Origin: Hyphomicrobiales bacterium
Lineage (GTDB): Bacteria > Pseudomonadota > Alphaproteobacteria > Rhizobiales > Rhizobiaceae
NCBI GenBank assembly: GCA_900473795.1
Contig: UCMT01000026.1
Coordinates: forward strand, 62,001-126,000
Reading direction: 5' to 3'
Length of the DNA: 64,000 nucleotides
Both the position numbers and the translations under genes were made by a program. Every line of letters starts with the position of its first letter. Positions within the stretch are counted from its first letter, which is position 1. The notes beneath the pieces were generated by a model that worked only from the letters and a program-made list of their open reading frames with translations, ran no database searches and was not told the origin of the DNA. Positions 43,705 through 54,227 of this stretch are shown here, in pieces.

Positions 43705-44430
43705 TCAATGGTGGCCGCCCTCGAGATAGGCGGCACGCACTTCCGGATTGGCCAGCAATTCCTTGCCGCTGCCGCTCATGGTCACCTTGCCGTTGACCAT
43801 GACATAGCCGCGATGGGAGAGCTTCAAGGCGGCAAAGGCGTTCTGCTCGACGAGGAAGACGGTCAGGCCCTCCTGTTCGTTGAGCTTCTTGATCGCTTCG
43901 AAGATGCCCTTGACGATGAGCGGTGCCAGGCCGAGCGACGGCTCATCCAGCAGCAAAAGCTTCGGGCGGGCCATCAGCGCGCGGCCAATCGACAGCATCT
44001 GCTGCTCACCGCCGGAAAGCGTACCACCGCGTTGTGCCTGGCGCTCCTTGAGCCGCGGGAAAAGCGTGAAGATCTTTTCCACGTCCTCGTTGAAATGCTT
44101 CATGTTGTCGAGGCTCGCGCCCATCTGAAGATTTTCGAAGACGGTCATGCGCGGAAAGATCCGCCGGCCTTCCGGCGACTGGGCAACGCGCAACCGGGCA
44201 ATTTCGTGCGTCGGCATGCGGGTAATGTCCTGGCCATCGAAGGTGACCGAACCGGTCTTCGCCTGCGGGCTACCGCAAATGGTCATCATCAGCGTCGACT
44301 TGCCGGCGCCGTTGGCACCGATCATGCAGACGATTTCGCCGCGCTTGACCTCGACATCAACGCCGGCGAGCGCGCGAATATTGCCGTAATAGGTTTCAAC
44401 ACCTTTTACATTCAGGAGAGTATCACTCAT
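43705..44430 (-). CDS. livF: Branched-chain amino acid ABC transporter ATPase LivF
   Basis: It has 241 residues. Walker A is GANGAGKSTLMM, the signature LSGGEQQMLSIGRAL, and Walker B LLLDEPSLGLAP. It overlaps the livG stop by one base. It works with LivG on the LivH-LivM membrane pair. Confidence 0.95.
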   Translation of the reverse strand: MSDTLLNVKGVETYYGNIRALAGVDVEVKRGEIVCMIGANGAGKSTLMMTICGSPQAKTGSVTFDGQDITRMPTHEIARLRVAQSPEGRRIFPRMTVFENLQMGASLDNMKHFNEDVEKIFTLFPRLKERQAQRGGTLSGGEQQMLSIGRALMARPKLLLLDEPSLGLAPLIVKGIFEAIKKLNEQEGLTVFLVEQNAFAALKLSHRGYVMVNGKVTMSGSGKELLANPEVRAAYLEGGHH

Positions 44431-45308
44431 CAGTGCGTATCTCCCGGCGCGATTTCCTCGATCTGTTCGATCACTTCTTCGACCTCAACATCTTCAACAC
44501 CGAGATAGGCCGCAATAACCTTCGGATCGTGCTTCACAAACTCCGGGTTTCCGTCGGAAATCTTCTGGCCGTATTCCAGCACCACGACGTGGTCGGAGAT
44601 TTCCATGACCACCGACATGTCGTGCTCGATCAAGAGGATCGATGTGTCCGTGTCCTTGCGGATGCTGCGCAAGAGCTCGTTGAGGGCGAGCGATTCACGC
44701 GGATTGAGACCAGCAGCTGGCTCGTCGAGGCAAAGGAATTCCGGACCCGTGCACATGGCGCGAGCGATTTCCAGGCGACGCTGCGCGCCGTATGGCAGGT
44801 CGCCGGCGGGATCGTCGGCGCGGTCGGTCAGGTTTGCCTTGTCGAGCCAGTATTTCGCACGCTCGATCGATTCTCCGACCGCGGCCTTGTAGGTCGGGAA
44901 GCCGAGCAGACCGAGGATGGTGTAGCCCGAAGCCAGCATCAGCTTATTGTGCTGGGCGACCAACAGGTTTTCCAGAACCGTCAGGCCCGAGAAAAGCCGG
45001 ATATTCTGGAACGTGCGTGCAACCTTGGCGTCGCGGTTGACCTCGTAATCCGACATGCGCTCGAGAAGGTATTCCTTCCCGGCCTTCTGCCGCATCGTGA
45101 TCATGCCCATCGTCGGCTTGTAGAAGCCGGTGATGCAGTTGAACACCGTCGTCTTGCCGGCCCCGTTCGGGCCGATGAGCGCGGTGATATCACCGCGATA
45201 GGCTTCGAACGAGAGGTCGTTGATGGCCATCAGGCCGCCGAAACGCATCGACAGGTGGTCGACTTTGAGGATTGGATCTTTCGTCATTGTGTCTGTCTCG
45301 AGGGCCAT
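44430..45308 (-). CDS. livG: Branched-chain amino acid ABC transporter ATPase LivG
   Basis: It has 292 residues. Walker A is GPNGAGKTTVFN, the signature is in LPYGAQRRLEIARAM, and Walker B FLCLDEPAAGLNP. The start at 45308 overlaps the livM stop (TGATG) and has GGAAGG upstream; a second in-frame ATG is at 45287. The acidic C-terminus (about 20 residues, VEDVEVEEVIEQIEE) is an extension beyond the usual length. Confidence 0.94.
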   Translation of the reverse strand: MALETDTMTKDPILKVDHLSMRFGGLMAINDLSFEAYRGDITALIGPNGAGKTTVFNCITGFYKPTMGMITMRQKAGKEYLLERMSDYEVNRDAKVARTFQNIRLFSGLTVLENLLVAQHNKLMLASGYTILGLLGFPTYKAAVGESIERAKYWLDKANLTDRADDPAGDLPYGAQRRLEIARAMCTGPEFLCLDEPAAGLNPRESLALNELLRSIRKDTDTSILLIEHDMSVVMEISDHVVVLEYGQKISDGNPEFVKHDPKVIAAYLGVEDVEVEEVIEQIEEIAPGDTH

Positions 45309-46699
45309 CAGCCGTGCCCTTCCTTGGTAAAGCTGCCGGAGACACTCTTGCGCTCACGCAGGAATGCCGTGGGTTCGCGCGAGCCGACGAAGCCGCGAGG
45401 CTTCCAGACCATGACGACGATCATTGCCAGACCGAAGATCAGCATGCGGTAGAGTTCCGGGGTGAAGTCCGGGCCGAAGATCTGCTTCAGGAAGTTCATT
45501 TCGCGCAGCAGTTCGGTGCCGCCGATCATCACGGTCGCGGCGACGGCGATGCCGACCAGCGAGCCCATGCCGCCGAGAACCACGATGGCAAGAATGATCG
45601 CCGATTCCAGGAAGACGAAGGATTCCGGCGAGACGAACCCCTGGCGGACGGCAAAGAACGAACCTGCAATCCCCCCGAACATCGCGCCGGTGGCGAATGC
45701 CGTCAGCTTGGTCGTCACCGTGTTGATACCAAGCGAACGGCAGGCAATTTCGTCCTCACGCAGCGCTTCCCAGGCCCGGCCGATCGGCATGCGTCGCAGG
45801 CGGATCGTGACGAACGCAGCCAGCATGCAGAGTGCCAGGGCGAGATAGAACAGGAAGATCTTGTAATAGGCCGAGGACATCGGCAGGCCGAACACCTTGG
45901 CGAAGTTGTTCGCGGCGCTGACGTCGAAGGACCAGATGCCGAAGACGCTTGCCTTGGCGATGCCGGAGATACCGAACGTGCCCTTCGTGACTTCCGTCCA
46001 GTTGATCAGCACCAGCCGGATGATTTCCCCGAAGGCGAGCGTCACGATTGCTAGATAGTCACCCTTGAGGCGCAGCACCGGGAACCCGAGGACCGTGCCC
46101 CACGCCGCCGCCAGAATACCGGCCATCGGCAGGAGAAGCCAGAAGGACAGGCCGAAATAGGACGACAGCAGCGCGTAGGAATAAGCGCCGACCGCATAGA
46201 AGGCGACGTAACCGAGATCGAGAAGACCGGCGAGGCCCACGACGATGTTCAATCCCCACGCCAGCATCACATAGATCAGAATCTGGATGCCGAAGTTATC
46301 GACCCATTTCAGCGAGCCCTGAAAGCCGAACAACCCCACCATGACCGGCGGATAGACGATCAGGGCGAGAACGGCGAGCAGAGTGAAATTGCGCGTAACG
46401 AAGCCCGCTTCCCGCTCGACCGCGGGAGCTGCAGCCTTTGCTGCCTTGCGCGCCTCGAACCAGGGGCGAATGTAGGCGACCGTCAGGAAACGGCCGACGA
46501 CAGCAATGGCGACGAAGATCGCCAGAAGACCCCAGCGCTGAACAAGAATAAGCTCGTTCAAGATGTTCTGGTCGGTTTTCAGTCCGACGAACAGCACGAA
46601 CAGGCCAAGGGCGACGAGACCGGCATAGAAGGCCTCGCGCAGAGCCCGCGCCATCAGATTGGTGCTGACGGCCTCATTGGTTTGCGAAATGTTTGCCAT
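45308..46699 (-). CDS. livM: Branched-chain amino acid ABC transporter permease LivM
   Basis: This inner-membrane permease has 463 residues. An N-terminal region with two helices precedes the LivM core, whose typical [20 protein letters not shown] and [18 protein letters not shown] coupling segments are visible. The long N-terminus matches proteobacterial LivM proteins. It lies four bases after livH. Confidence 0.94.
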   Translation of the reverse strand: MANISQTNEAVSTNLMARALREAFYAGLVALGLFVLFVGLKTDQNILNELILVQRWGLLAIFVAIAVVGRFLTVAYIRPWFEARKAAKAAAPAVEREAGFVTRNFTLLAVLALIVYPPVMVGLFGFQGSLKWVDNFGIQILIYVMLAWGLNIVVGLAGLLDLGYVAFYAVGAYSYALLSSYFGLSFWLLLPMAGILAAAWGTVLGFPVLRLKGDYLAIVTLAFGEIIRLVLINWTEVTKGTFGISGIAKASVFGIWSFDVSAANNFAKVFGLPMSSAYYKIFLFYLALALCMLAAFVTIRLRRMPIGRAWEALREDEIACRSLGINTVTTKLTAFATGAMFGGIAGSFFAVRQGFVSPESFVFLESAIILAIVVLGGMGSLVGIAVAATVMIGGTELLREMNFLKQIFGPDFTPELYRMLIFGLAMIVVMVWKPRGFVGSREPTAFLRERKSVSGSFTKEGHG

Positions 46700-46703
46700 G
46701 AAA

Positions 46704-47606
46704 TTATACCTTCTCGACTTCCGGCCGACCCAGAATACCAGACGGCTTGAAAATCAGCACGATGGCGAGGATCGAGAATGTCGCGACATCCTTGTAGTCG
46801 ATGGTGAAATAAGCAGACCAGAGCGATTCGATCAGGCCGATCATGAGGCCACCCAACACGGCGCCCGGAAGAGAGCCGATGCCGCCGAGAACGGCCGCCG
46901 TGAACGCCTTGACGCCCGGTGTGAACCCATCGGTAAAGACGATCACACCGTAATACATCAGGTACATGGTACCGGCGACGGCCGCCAAAGCTGCACCCAT
47001 GACGAAGGTGATCGAGATCGTCTTGTCGACGTCGATGCCGAGCAGCGCCGCCATCTTGCGGTCCTGTTCGGTCGCCCGCTGCGCACGGCCAAGCGGCGTG
47101 TGATTGACGATGTACCAGAAGATCGTCAGTAGAATCGCGGTCACCAGCACGATGATGATCTGCTTCAGCGAAATGGCTATGCCGAAAACGTCGTAAACGG
47201 ACGACACCAGCGGCGGCACCGGCTTGTTGCGCGGACCTTGCGTCACCTGAATGAAGTTCGACAGCGCAATCGACATGCCGATCGCGGTGATCAGCGGTGC
47301 GAGCCTAAACGAACCGCGCAGCGGACGGTAAGCCATCTTCTCGATGACCCAATTCCACAGGCCCGTCATCAGCATCGCGATGAGAATCATGATGAACAGG
47401 GCAAGGGCGATCGGAACGCCACCGAACAATCCCAGGAGGATCAGGTAGACAATCAGAGCCGCAAAACCGCCCAGCATGAAGATATCGCCGTGGGCGAAAT
47501 TGACCATGCCGATGATGCCGTAAACCATTGTGTAGCCAATGGCGACCAAACCGTAAATCGAGCCAAGCGTCAGCCCGTTGACGAGCTGCTGGACAAAATA
47601 CTCCAT
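46704..47606 (-). CDS. livH: Branched-chain amino acid ABC transporter permease LivH
   Basis: It has 300 residues, eight helices, the start [20 protein letters not shown] and the family segment [19 protein letters not shown]. The cytoplasmic coupling region is [20 protein letters not shown]. It is the first gene of the livHMGF run, with its promoter in the region above 47606. Confidence 0.95.
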   Translation of the reverse strand: MEYFVQQLVNGLTLGSIYGLVAIGYTMVYGIIGMVNFAHGDIFMLGGFAALIVYLILLGLFGGVPIALALFIMILIAMLMTGLWNWVIEKMAYRPLRGSFRLAPLITAIGMSIALSNFIQVTQGPRNKPVPPLVSSVYDVFGIAISLKQIIIVLVTAILLTIFWYIVNHTPLGRAQRATEQDRKMAALLGIDVDKTISITFVMGAALAAVAGTMYLMYYGVIVFTDGFTPGVKAFTAAVLGGIGSLPGAVLGGLMIGLIESLWSAYFTIDYKDVATFSILAIVLIFKPSGILGRPEVEKV

Positions 47607-47966
47607 CTATATCCCCCGGGCCTGATCCTAGTAGGTCAGACCTCTTGTTTTAGAAGCTCTTACCGAGCCTTTTTCGATAGGGGATTCCATAATGCTTTCG
47701 AACAAAAAGTGAAGCGTAAAATGACGGCTTGCTGAAATTCTTTCCCAGTTTAGTGATATTGACGCTTTTAGGGCCAAAAAAACAAAAAAATAGCAGTCGT
47801 ATGCTTGTTTTTAGGCAGCAAACCGTGAATCTTACGGCAAGAGCCCCTCCTCGCGCCTCCCAGTCAGCGCGATGGCCAGTCGTATCGGCAAGATCGCAGG
47901 TGCGATCCGCGGGCATCGAAGGCTGCACCTTCAGGCGAACGGGCAGCATCTCGCCAACGAACGGTT
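47607..47966. other. Intergenic region between livH and soxG
   Basis: No gene is seen. It holds the livH promoter. An unusual interrupted tract on the minus strand has seven T, G, then seven T (47777-47791 region). The soxG end shows no obvious hairpin with a T-run. Confidence 0.4.
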
Positions 47967-48521
47967 TCAGCCGGAGAAATCGGCGGAGAGATCGAACTCC
48001 CGCCCCATCAGTCTCAGGTCGTCAAACAGCGATTCGGCAAGACTGCGCATGACGATCAGTTCGAATTCGTTCTCGCCGGTTCGCGCCAGATTGACGTTGA
48101 CATGTCCGCACAGAAGATTCGACGCGGCGCCCAATCCAAAAACGGAAGGATGCAGATCGATCGCCACGCCCTTGGCAAGGATGCGGCGCACGTTCGGACC
48201 CGACAGCCGCAGAACGATGCGGCCGTCGCTCTGGTCAAGGACATAGGCGGTCTCCGCAAGCACAAGCGCAAGGCTGCGCTGGAGGCCCTCCGGCGTTTCC
48301 GATTGCGACACCACCAGCCACTCTCCCGGCCCGACGCATCGCAAGGATGGCTCGCTCATGGTGGCCAGCACTGCCGCGACGGCAGTGTCCTCGCCATCAG
48401 CGGCCATGACCGTCACGATCGCCTGCCTGCGAGGGACCTCCAGGTGATCGACGGCCCGAATGCCGGGCTCCAGCGGAATGCGGCCTTCCAAAGGGTGGCG
48501 AGAAATGTAGGTCTTGGTCAT
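47967..48521 (-). CDS. soxG: Sarcosine oxidase subunit gamma SoxG
   Basis: This is the smallest folate-domain-like subunit of heterotetrameric sarcosine oxidase, 184 residues. Segments include LRCVGPGEWLVVSQ and GRIVLRLSGPNVRRILAKG, which match SoxG and GcvT-like folds. ATG 48521 has GAGGTGG eight bases upstream; the longer GTG at 48533 is less likely. It follows soxA by 13 bases. Confidence 0.92.
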   Translation of the reverse strand: MTKTYISRHPLEGRIPLEPGIRAVDHLEVPRRQAIVTVMAADGEDTAVAAVLATMSEPSLRCVGPGEWLVVSQSETPEGLQRSLALVLAETAYVLDQSDGRIVLRLSGPNVRRILAKGVAIDLHPSVFGLGAASNLLCGHVNVNLARTGENEFELIVMRSLAESLFDDLRLMGREFDLSADFSG

Positions 48522-48534
48522 GTCCGCATCCACC

Positions 48535-51492
48535 TCACACCTTCAGCCGCGTATTGCCGGGATCGACGAAGACCGGATGACAGATCTCCGCCACCGTGTC
48601 GCCGCCGCTAAGCTTGTCCCAGACGACGACACGTTCGCCATAGCGTTCGCGGCCGGATTTGAGGAAGGCGAGCGCGATGTCATGACCGAGAGTCGGCGAG
48701 TAACAGGCGGAACTGACATAGCCCTGGTCGTTCAAGGTTGATGCCTTGGCGCCCTCGCGCAGCAGATGCGCACCGGCGCGGATATGCTGGTCCGTCTCGA
48801 CGGGTTTCAACCCGACCATCTGCATGCGATCTGCCGCCGTCAGTCCGTAGCGCGTCGAAAGCCGCTTGCCGATGAAATCGGTTTTTTGCGCCGATACCAT
48901 ACGTCCGAAACCGGCATCATCCGGCGTCACGCGGCCGTCGAATTCGGCATGGGTGACATGACCTTTCTCGATGCGCAGCACGTTCAAGGCCTCAAGCCCA
49001 TAGGCGCAGATGCCATGCCCCCTGCCCTCTTCCATAATCGCGTCGGCGACGGCTTCACCCAAACCTGCGGGCACCGCAAGCTCGTAGGCCAATTCGCCGG
49101 AAAAGGAGATGCGGAACAGCCGCGCGTTAAGCCCGCCTTTCAGCGTCACAACGGCTGCAGAAAGGAACGGAAAGGCCGCGTCGGAGACATCATCCTCGAC
49201 CAGTGCCTGGAGGACAAGGCGGGATTTCGGCCCGGCAATCGCCATCTGCGCCCACTGATCGGTCGAGGAGCAAAAGCGAACCTTGAGCTCCGGCCAAACC
49301 ACCTGCGCGCAGTATTCCAGATGGGACATGACGCCGCCGGCGAGCGCCGTGGTGGTGGTCATGACGAAGTGCTGGGGCGAAAGCCGGCTGGTGGTGCCAT
49401 CGTCATAGGCGATTCCGTCCTCGCGCAGCATCAGCCCGTAGCGCGCCTTGCCAACCGGCAGTTTGAGGAATGGATTGCAATAGAGCCGGTTGAGGAACTC
49501 GGCGGCGTCCGGCCCGAAAATCTCGATCTTGCCGAGCGTCGAGACATCGCAGAGCCCGACATGCTGGCGGACGTTCACAACCTCGCGGTCGGTGCTGTCC
49601 CGCCACGTCTTTTCGCCGTGTCGGGCAAAAAAGGCCGGCCGATACCACAGGCCGGAATCGACGAAGGCCGCACCGTTCTTTTCTGCCCAGCCATACAGAG
49701 GCGACTTGCGCACCGGCGCGGCATGCTCGTCGCGCGATGTACCGGCGAGGGCACCGAATGCGACCGGCGTATAGAAGGGACGGAAGGTGGTGGTTCCCAC
49801 GTCGGCGGGGCTGATACCCTGCATGCCCGCCAAAAGGCCAGTGGCGTTGATAGCCGACAGCTTGCCCTGATCCGTTGCCATGCCGGTGGTGGTGTAGCGC
49901 TTGGCATGTTCGACATGGCCGAAACCTTCCCGCAGAGCCAGGCCGAGATCCTTGACATGAACGTCATTCTGGAAGTCGACAAAGGCCTTCGCCTTGGCGC
50001 CTGGGGAGTACCACAGTGCCGTGAAGGAAGGATCGACTTCTTCTCCCACCGCCGGCAACGGATTGCTAGCGGTTGAAAAGCCGAGATCAGCCGCGATCCT
50101 TGCAGCCCGTTCCGCGCCGTCCTCGAGACAGCCGCCAAGGCTGTATCGGCCAGCAGCAGAGCCGGCAACGACCAGCCCGCTGCCAAGGTCAGGCGCAAGA
50201 AACGTACTCAGTTCCGGCGACCAGACAGCTTTCGCGCCGCGCTGGCAGGCGAGATGGATGACCGGGTTCCAGCCGCCGGACATGCCGATCGCGTCACAGG
50301 CGATCGTTTCCTCGAAACCCGCGCGTTCGACGACGAGGCCGCAGACGCGCTGGCGTCCGCGCGTATCGATGACCGACGCGGAGGGAATAACGCGCACACC
50401 CGCGGGTGCCGCGTCGAGCGGCGCGTCGCGGCTGTCGATGATGGCCGCCACCTCGATCTCATGAGCAGCAAGATCACTGGCTGTCCCGTACCCCGCACTG
50501 CCATTGGTGAAGATCGCCACCGACCTGCCCGCCGCAACGCCGAACCGGTTGGCATAGGTGCGCATGGCGCCTGCCATCATCACGCCCGGCCGATCGTTGC
50601 CGCCAAACACCAGCGGCCGTTCCTCGGCACCCGTCGCCAAGAGCGCACGCTTGGCGACAATGCGCCAGAGCCGCTCCACCGGCAGCTTCGCCTGCGGCGC
50701 GACCACATGCTTCTGCACCCGCTCCACCGCACCGAAGACATTGTCGTCATACCAGCCAAAGACGGTGGTGCGCGGCATGATCGTGACATGCGGCAATGCG
50801 CGAAGCTCGGCAAGGCATGCCTCGGCGAAATCCATCGCAGGGCGGTGATCGATGCGTGTCGTCTCGGCCAACAACGAACCGCCAAGGCGGAAATCTTCGT
50901 CCGCCAGAATGACCCGCAGCCCGGCGCGGCCGGCAGTCAACGCCGCCATCAGGCCCGTCGGTCCGGCGCCGACAACGAGCAGGTCGCAATGCGCCCAGCA
51001 CTTCTCGTAGCTATGCGGATCGTGCTCCAGCACGGTCCGACCGAGACCTGCGGCGCGGCGAATGAGGGGCTCGTAGACCTTCTCCCAGAAGGCAGCCGGC
51101 CACATGAAGGTCTTGTAGTAGAAACCCGCCGACAGGAAAGGCGACAGAAGACCGTTGAGGGCGCCGATGTCATGTTTCAGCGACGGCCAGCGATTCTGGC
51201 TGCGGGCATCGAGCCCTGCGTAAAGCTCGGCGACCGTTGCCTTCGTATTCGGGTCGGTGGCTGCCCCCTCGCCGATCGTAACCAGCGCATTCGGCTCGGA
51301 AGGCCCAGCCGTGACGATGCCGCGCGGCCGGTGATACTTGAAGCTGCGGCCGACCAGGAGCTGATCATTGGCAAGCAGGGCCGAGGCCAGCGTATCGCCT
51401 GGATGTCCCTTCATGGCGCGACCGTCGAACTTGAAGCTCAACGTGCTGCTGCGGTCGATGACACCACCGGATGCAAGTCGATAGGCGGTCAT
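48535..51492 (-). CDS. soxA: Sarcosine oxidase subunit alpha SoxA
   Basis: This is the large subunit, 985 residues. The N-terminal part (about 15-110) is ferredoxin-like. A dinucleotide-binding motif LLVVGAGPTGLMAALTAGRA lies near 170. The C-terminal half is the aminomethyltransferase-like tetrahydrofolate domain (YGLMLREDGIAYDDGT; GICAYGLEALNVLRIEKGH). The complex oxidises sarcosine to glycine, passing the methyl carbon to tetrahydrofolate and making hydrogen peroxide. It overlaps soxD by four bases. Confidence 0.95.
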   Translation of the reverse strand: MTAYRLASGGVIDRSSTLSFKFDGRAMKGHPGDTLASALLANDQLLVGRSFKYHRPRGIVTAGPSEPNALVTIGEGAATDPNTKATVAELYAGLDARSQNRWPSLKHDIGALNGLLSPFLSAGFYYKTFMWPAAFWEKVYEPLIRRAAGLGRTVLEHDPHSYEKCWAHCDLLVVGAGPTGLMAALTAGRAGLRVILADEDFRLGGSLLAETTRIDHRPAMDFAEACLAELRALPHVTIMPRTTVFGWYDDNVFGAVERVQKHVVAPQAKLPVERLWRIVAKRALLATGAEERPLVFGGNDRPGVMMAGAMRTYANRFGVAAGRSVAIFTNGSAGYGTASDLAAHEIEVAAIIDSRDAPLDAAPAGVRVIPSASVIDTRGRQRVCGLVVERAGFEETIACDAIGMSGGWNPVIHLACQRGAKAVWSPELSTFLAPDLGSGLVVAGSAAGRYSLGGCLEDGAERAARIAADLGFSTASNPLPAVGEEVDPSFTALWYSPGAKAKAFVDFQNDVHVKDLGLALREGFGHVEHAKRYTTTGMATDQGKLSAINATGLLAGMQGISPADVGTTTFRPFYTPVAFGALAGTSRDEHAAPVRKSPLYGWAEKNGAAFVDSGLWYRPAFFARHGEKTWRDSTDREVVNVRQHVGLCDVSTLGKIEIFGPDAAEFLNRLYCNPFLKLPVGKARYGLMLREDGIAYDDGTTSRLSPQHFVMTTTTALAGGVMSHLEYCAQVVWPELKVRFCSSTDQWAQMAIAGPKSRLVLQALVEDDVSDAAFPFLSAAVVTLKGGLNARLFRISFSGELAYELAVPAGLGEAVADAIMEEGRGHGICAYGLEALNVLRIEKGHVTHAEFDGRVTPDDAGFGRMVSAQKTDFIGKRLSTRYGLTAADRMQMVGLKPVETDQHIRAGAHLLREGAKASTLNDQGYVSSACYSPTLGHDIALAFLKSGRERYGERVVVWDKLSGGDTVAEICHPVFVDPGNTRLKV

Positions 51493-51767
51493 CGGCCACC
51501 CTCCCGCGCCACGGCTGCGCCATCCGTCACCGAAAAGACGTCATGGGTAAACGTATCGCGCTCGACGACGAGCCCTCGCCGACAGCCTGCGACATGTTGC
51601 CAGTGCTCCCGATGGCGACCGTGCGGATTGGAACGGATATGAACGTATTCGTGCCAGGCTTCATCAGAGGCTTCGGGGGCCGGACGCACCACCGATGCGT
51701 CACCGCGGATCGAAAATTCTTGGCTGGGCCGGACGCCGCAGTGCGGGCAATGAATAAGGCTTGCCAT
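51489..51767 (-). CDS. soxD: Sarcosine oxidase subunit delta SoxD
   Basis: This zinc-binding subunit has 92 residues. The metal site is CPHCGVRPSQEFSIRGDA with later H and C residues in REHWQHVAGCRRG. Length is usual for the family. It lies eight bases after soxB and overlaps soxA. Confidence 0.94.
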   Translation of the reverse strand: MASLIHCPHCGVRPSQEFSIRGDASVVRPAPEASDEAWHEYVHIRSNPHGRHREHWQHVAGCRRGLVVERDTFTHDVFSVTDGAAVAREGGR

Positions 51768-51775
51768 TCAGGGTC

Positions 51776-53026
51776 TCAATGCAGATTGGGTTGCGGGCCA
51801 GCGCCGCGTTCATCGATGGCATAGCCGCGCGCGAAACGATCGAGGCGCAGAAAACGGGCGACGGGATGGGTCTCGTCCTTGGCGATCAGATGCGCAAAAC
51901 ACCAGCCCGAGGCTGGCGTCGCCTTGAAGCCGCCGTAACACCAGCCGCCGTTCAGGTACAGATTGCCGATGGGCGTATGGCTGATGATCGGCGAGCCGTC
52001 CATGCTCATATCCATGACGCCACCCCAGGAGCGCAGCACGCGCACACGCGACAGCCCGGGGATCATCGACACCCCCTCTTCCATCACATGTTCCACCGTC
52101 GCCAGATTGCCGCGCTGGGCATAGGAATTGTAGCCGTCGATCTCGCCGCCGAAGACCAGGCCACCCTTGTCGGACTGAGAGATGTAGAAATGCCCGGCAC
52201 CATAGGTGATGACGTGATCGATGACCGGCTTCAGCCCTTCGGTGACGAAGGCCTGCAGTACATGGCTTTCGATCGGCAGCTTCAGGTCCGCCATCTGGCC
52301 GACGCGCGACGTATTGCCCGCCGCCGCCAAGCCCATCTTGCCGCAGCCGATGAAGCCCTTCGACGTCTCGACGCCCGTCACTGCGCCGTTCTCGCGGCGG
52401 ATGCCGGTGACTTCGCAATTCTGGATGAGATCGACGCCGAGGCGATCGGCGGCGCGCGCGTAACCCCAGGCGACAGCGTCATGGCGCGCCGTGCCGCCGC
52501 GCTTCTGCAACAGCCCGCCCAGGATCGGGAAGCGCGCATGGTCGAAATTGAGGAAAGGGAGCATCTTCTTCAGCGCGGCTCGGTCGAGCAGCTCGGCCGC
52601 AACCCCCTCCATCCACATGGCATTTCCGCGGCGGATATAGGCGTCGCGCTGACTGTTGTTGTGGTAGAGATTGATGACGCCGCGTTGCGAAAGCATGGCG
52701 TTGTAGTTGAGATCCTGCTCCAGGCCCTCCCAGAGCTTCATCGAAAATTCGTAGAATGGCTCGTTTCCGGGCAGCATGTAGTTGGAGCGCACGATCGTCG
52801 TGTTGCGGCCGACATTGCCCGAACCGAGATAGCCCTTTTCCAGAACCGCGATGTTCTTGAGGCCGAATTCCTTGGCGAGATAGTAGGCCGTCGCCAGTCC
52901 GTGGCCACCGCCGCCGACGATGATGACGTCATAGAATGGTTTCGGCTCCGGCTGGCGCCAGGCCGGCTTCCAGTCGAGGTTGCCCGAAAGCGCGTTCTTG
53001 ACGATCGAGAATGCCGAATAGCGCAT
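51776..53026 (-). CDS. soxB: Sarcosine oxidase subunit beta SoxB
   Basis: This is the flavin-binding catalytic subunit, 416 residues. The FAD motif DVIIVGGGGHGLATAYYLAK lies near 33. Histidine and arginine residues follow in GYLGSGNVGRNTTIVRSNY, where the flavin is attached covalently in this family. The C-terminus has WGGVMDMSMDGSPIISHTP. It heads the soxBDAG operon. The start at 53026 gives the usual MRYSAFSIVKNAL beginning. Confidence 0.95.
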   Translation of the reverse strand: MRYSAFSIVKNALSGNLDWKPAWRQPEPKPFYDVIIVGGGGHGLATAYYLAKEFGLKNIAVLEKGYLGSGNVGRNTTIVRSNYMLPGNEPFYEFSMKLWEGLEQDLNYNAMLSQRGVINLYHNNSQRDAYIRRGNAMWMEGVAAELLDRAALKKMLPFLNFDHARFPILGGLLQKRGGTARHDAVAWGYARAADRLGVDLIQNCEVTGIRRENGAVTGVETSKGFIGCGKMGLAAAGNTSRVGQMADLKLPIESHVLQAFVTEGLKPVIDHVITYGAGHFYISQSDKGGLVFGGEIDGYNSYAQRGNLATVEHVMEEGVSMIPGLSRVRVLRSWGGVMDMSMDGSPIISHTPIGNLYLNGGWCYGGFKATPASGWCFAHLIAKDETHPVARFLRLDRFARGYAIDERGAGPQPNLH

Positions 53027-53286
53027 GCCAGTCCCATTTCCCCCATCATGCTGCAGCGCCACATTTGCACAGGCCGCGACCAGTGCAAAGACCGCTTCGG
53101 CCCGCGCCCTGCTGTCGAAGCTCTAGCCGAAGCGAACCCGCGATACAGTGCCAAATCCGGCACAGTCGGAAAAATTTGACGAACAAATCTTGAAAAGACC
53201 GGTAAGGAACGTGGATGTATACTCGTCATTCCGGGAAACATCGTTCACGGCTTCCGGAGAAAATTCATCAAGGGCGCAGGAAGCAA

Positions 53287-54063
53287 ATGCTGGACATACT
53301 GGAAGAAGCGGCCGTGGCAGCGGGGAAAGCAATCCTCGACGTCTACCATGCCGGCCCGGATGTCAGCTACAAGGCCGACGCCTCCCCCGTCACCGATGCT
53401 GACGAGAGCGCGGAAAAGATCATCCTCGATCGGCTGGCAGCGGCTTTTCCGGACATCCCTGTCGTCGCCGAGGAAGCCGTCTCGGCCGGGTACGTTCCCG
53501 ATATCGAGGGCAAGTCCTTCTTTCTCGTCGACCCGCTTGACGGCACCAAGGAATTCGTCGGCCGCAACGACGACTTTACCGTCAATATCGCCCTGATCGA
53601 AAAGGGCGAGCCCGTCGTCGGCGTCGTCTACGCGCCGGCGCTCGGCATCCTCTACGCCGCCAGCCGCAACAAGGCGAAAAAGGCCGTCGTCTCGGGCCAA
53701 CGCGAAATCGGCCCTCCGACGATCATCGGCTGCCGCAGCCGCGGCGACCGTCTGGTCGCGCTGGCCAGCCGATCACACAACAGCCAGGAAACCATCGCCT
53801 ATCTCGCCGCACACGGCATCACCGATTACGAGTCCATCGGCTCGTCGCTGAAATTCTGTCTTCTCGCCGAGGGCCTGGCCGACATCTATCCGCGCCTCAG
53901 CCGGACGATGGAATGGGACACCGCCGCCGGCGACGCCGTTTTGCGGGCGGCCGGCGGCGAGACAGTCACCATGGACGGCAATCCCCTGTTCTACGGAAAG
54001 CGCAATCAGGCCTTCGACGTGGACTTCGCTAACCCGCATTTCGTATCGCGGGGCAAGAACTGA
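53287..54063 (+). CDS. cysQ: 3'(2'),5'-bisphosphate nucleotidase CysQ
   Basis: This inositol-phosphatase-fold enzyme clears 3'-phosphoadenosine 5'-phosphate from sulfate assimilation. Metal-binding motifs are VAEEAVSAG and LVDPLDGTKEFVGRNDDFTV, and the C-terminal motif is MEWDTAAGDAVLRAAGG. It has 258 residues. ATG 53287 with AGGAAG upstream is preferred to the in-frame ATG at 53215. It is divergent from soxB, with no sign of shared function. Confidence 0.9.
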   Translation: MLDILEEAAVAAGKAILDVYHAGPDVSYKADASPVTDADESAEKIILDRLAAAFPDIPVVAEEAVSAGYVPDIEGKSFFLVDPLDGTKEFVGRNDDFTVNIALIEKGEPVVGVVYAPALGILYAASRNKAKKAVVSGQREIGPPTIIGCRSRGDRLVALASRSHNSQETIAYLAAHGITDYESIGSSLKFCLLAEGLADIYPRLSRTMEWDTAAGDAVLRAAGGETVTMDGNPLFYGKRNQAFDVDFANPHFVSRGKN

Positions 54064-54227
54064 CCCGATTTTTCGGAAGGCGCTGATTGCGCACCTTCGT
54101 CGCTGTCAGGCGGCAGCGGGAACAGTCCGGCGAAATTCCCCTTTGCGGACAACGCAACGTTGGCGCATACGTCCCCGCTTTCCCGTGAACAGATACCCTT
54201 CTCCTGACGACAAAGGAGAACCGCCCG

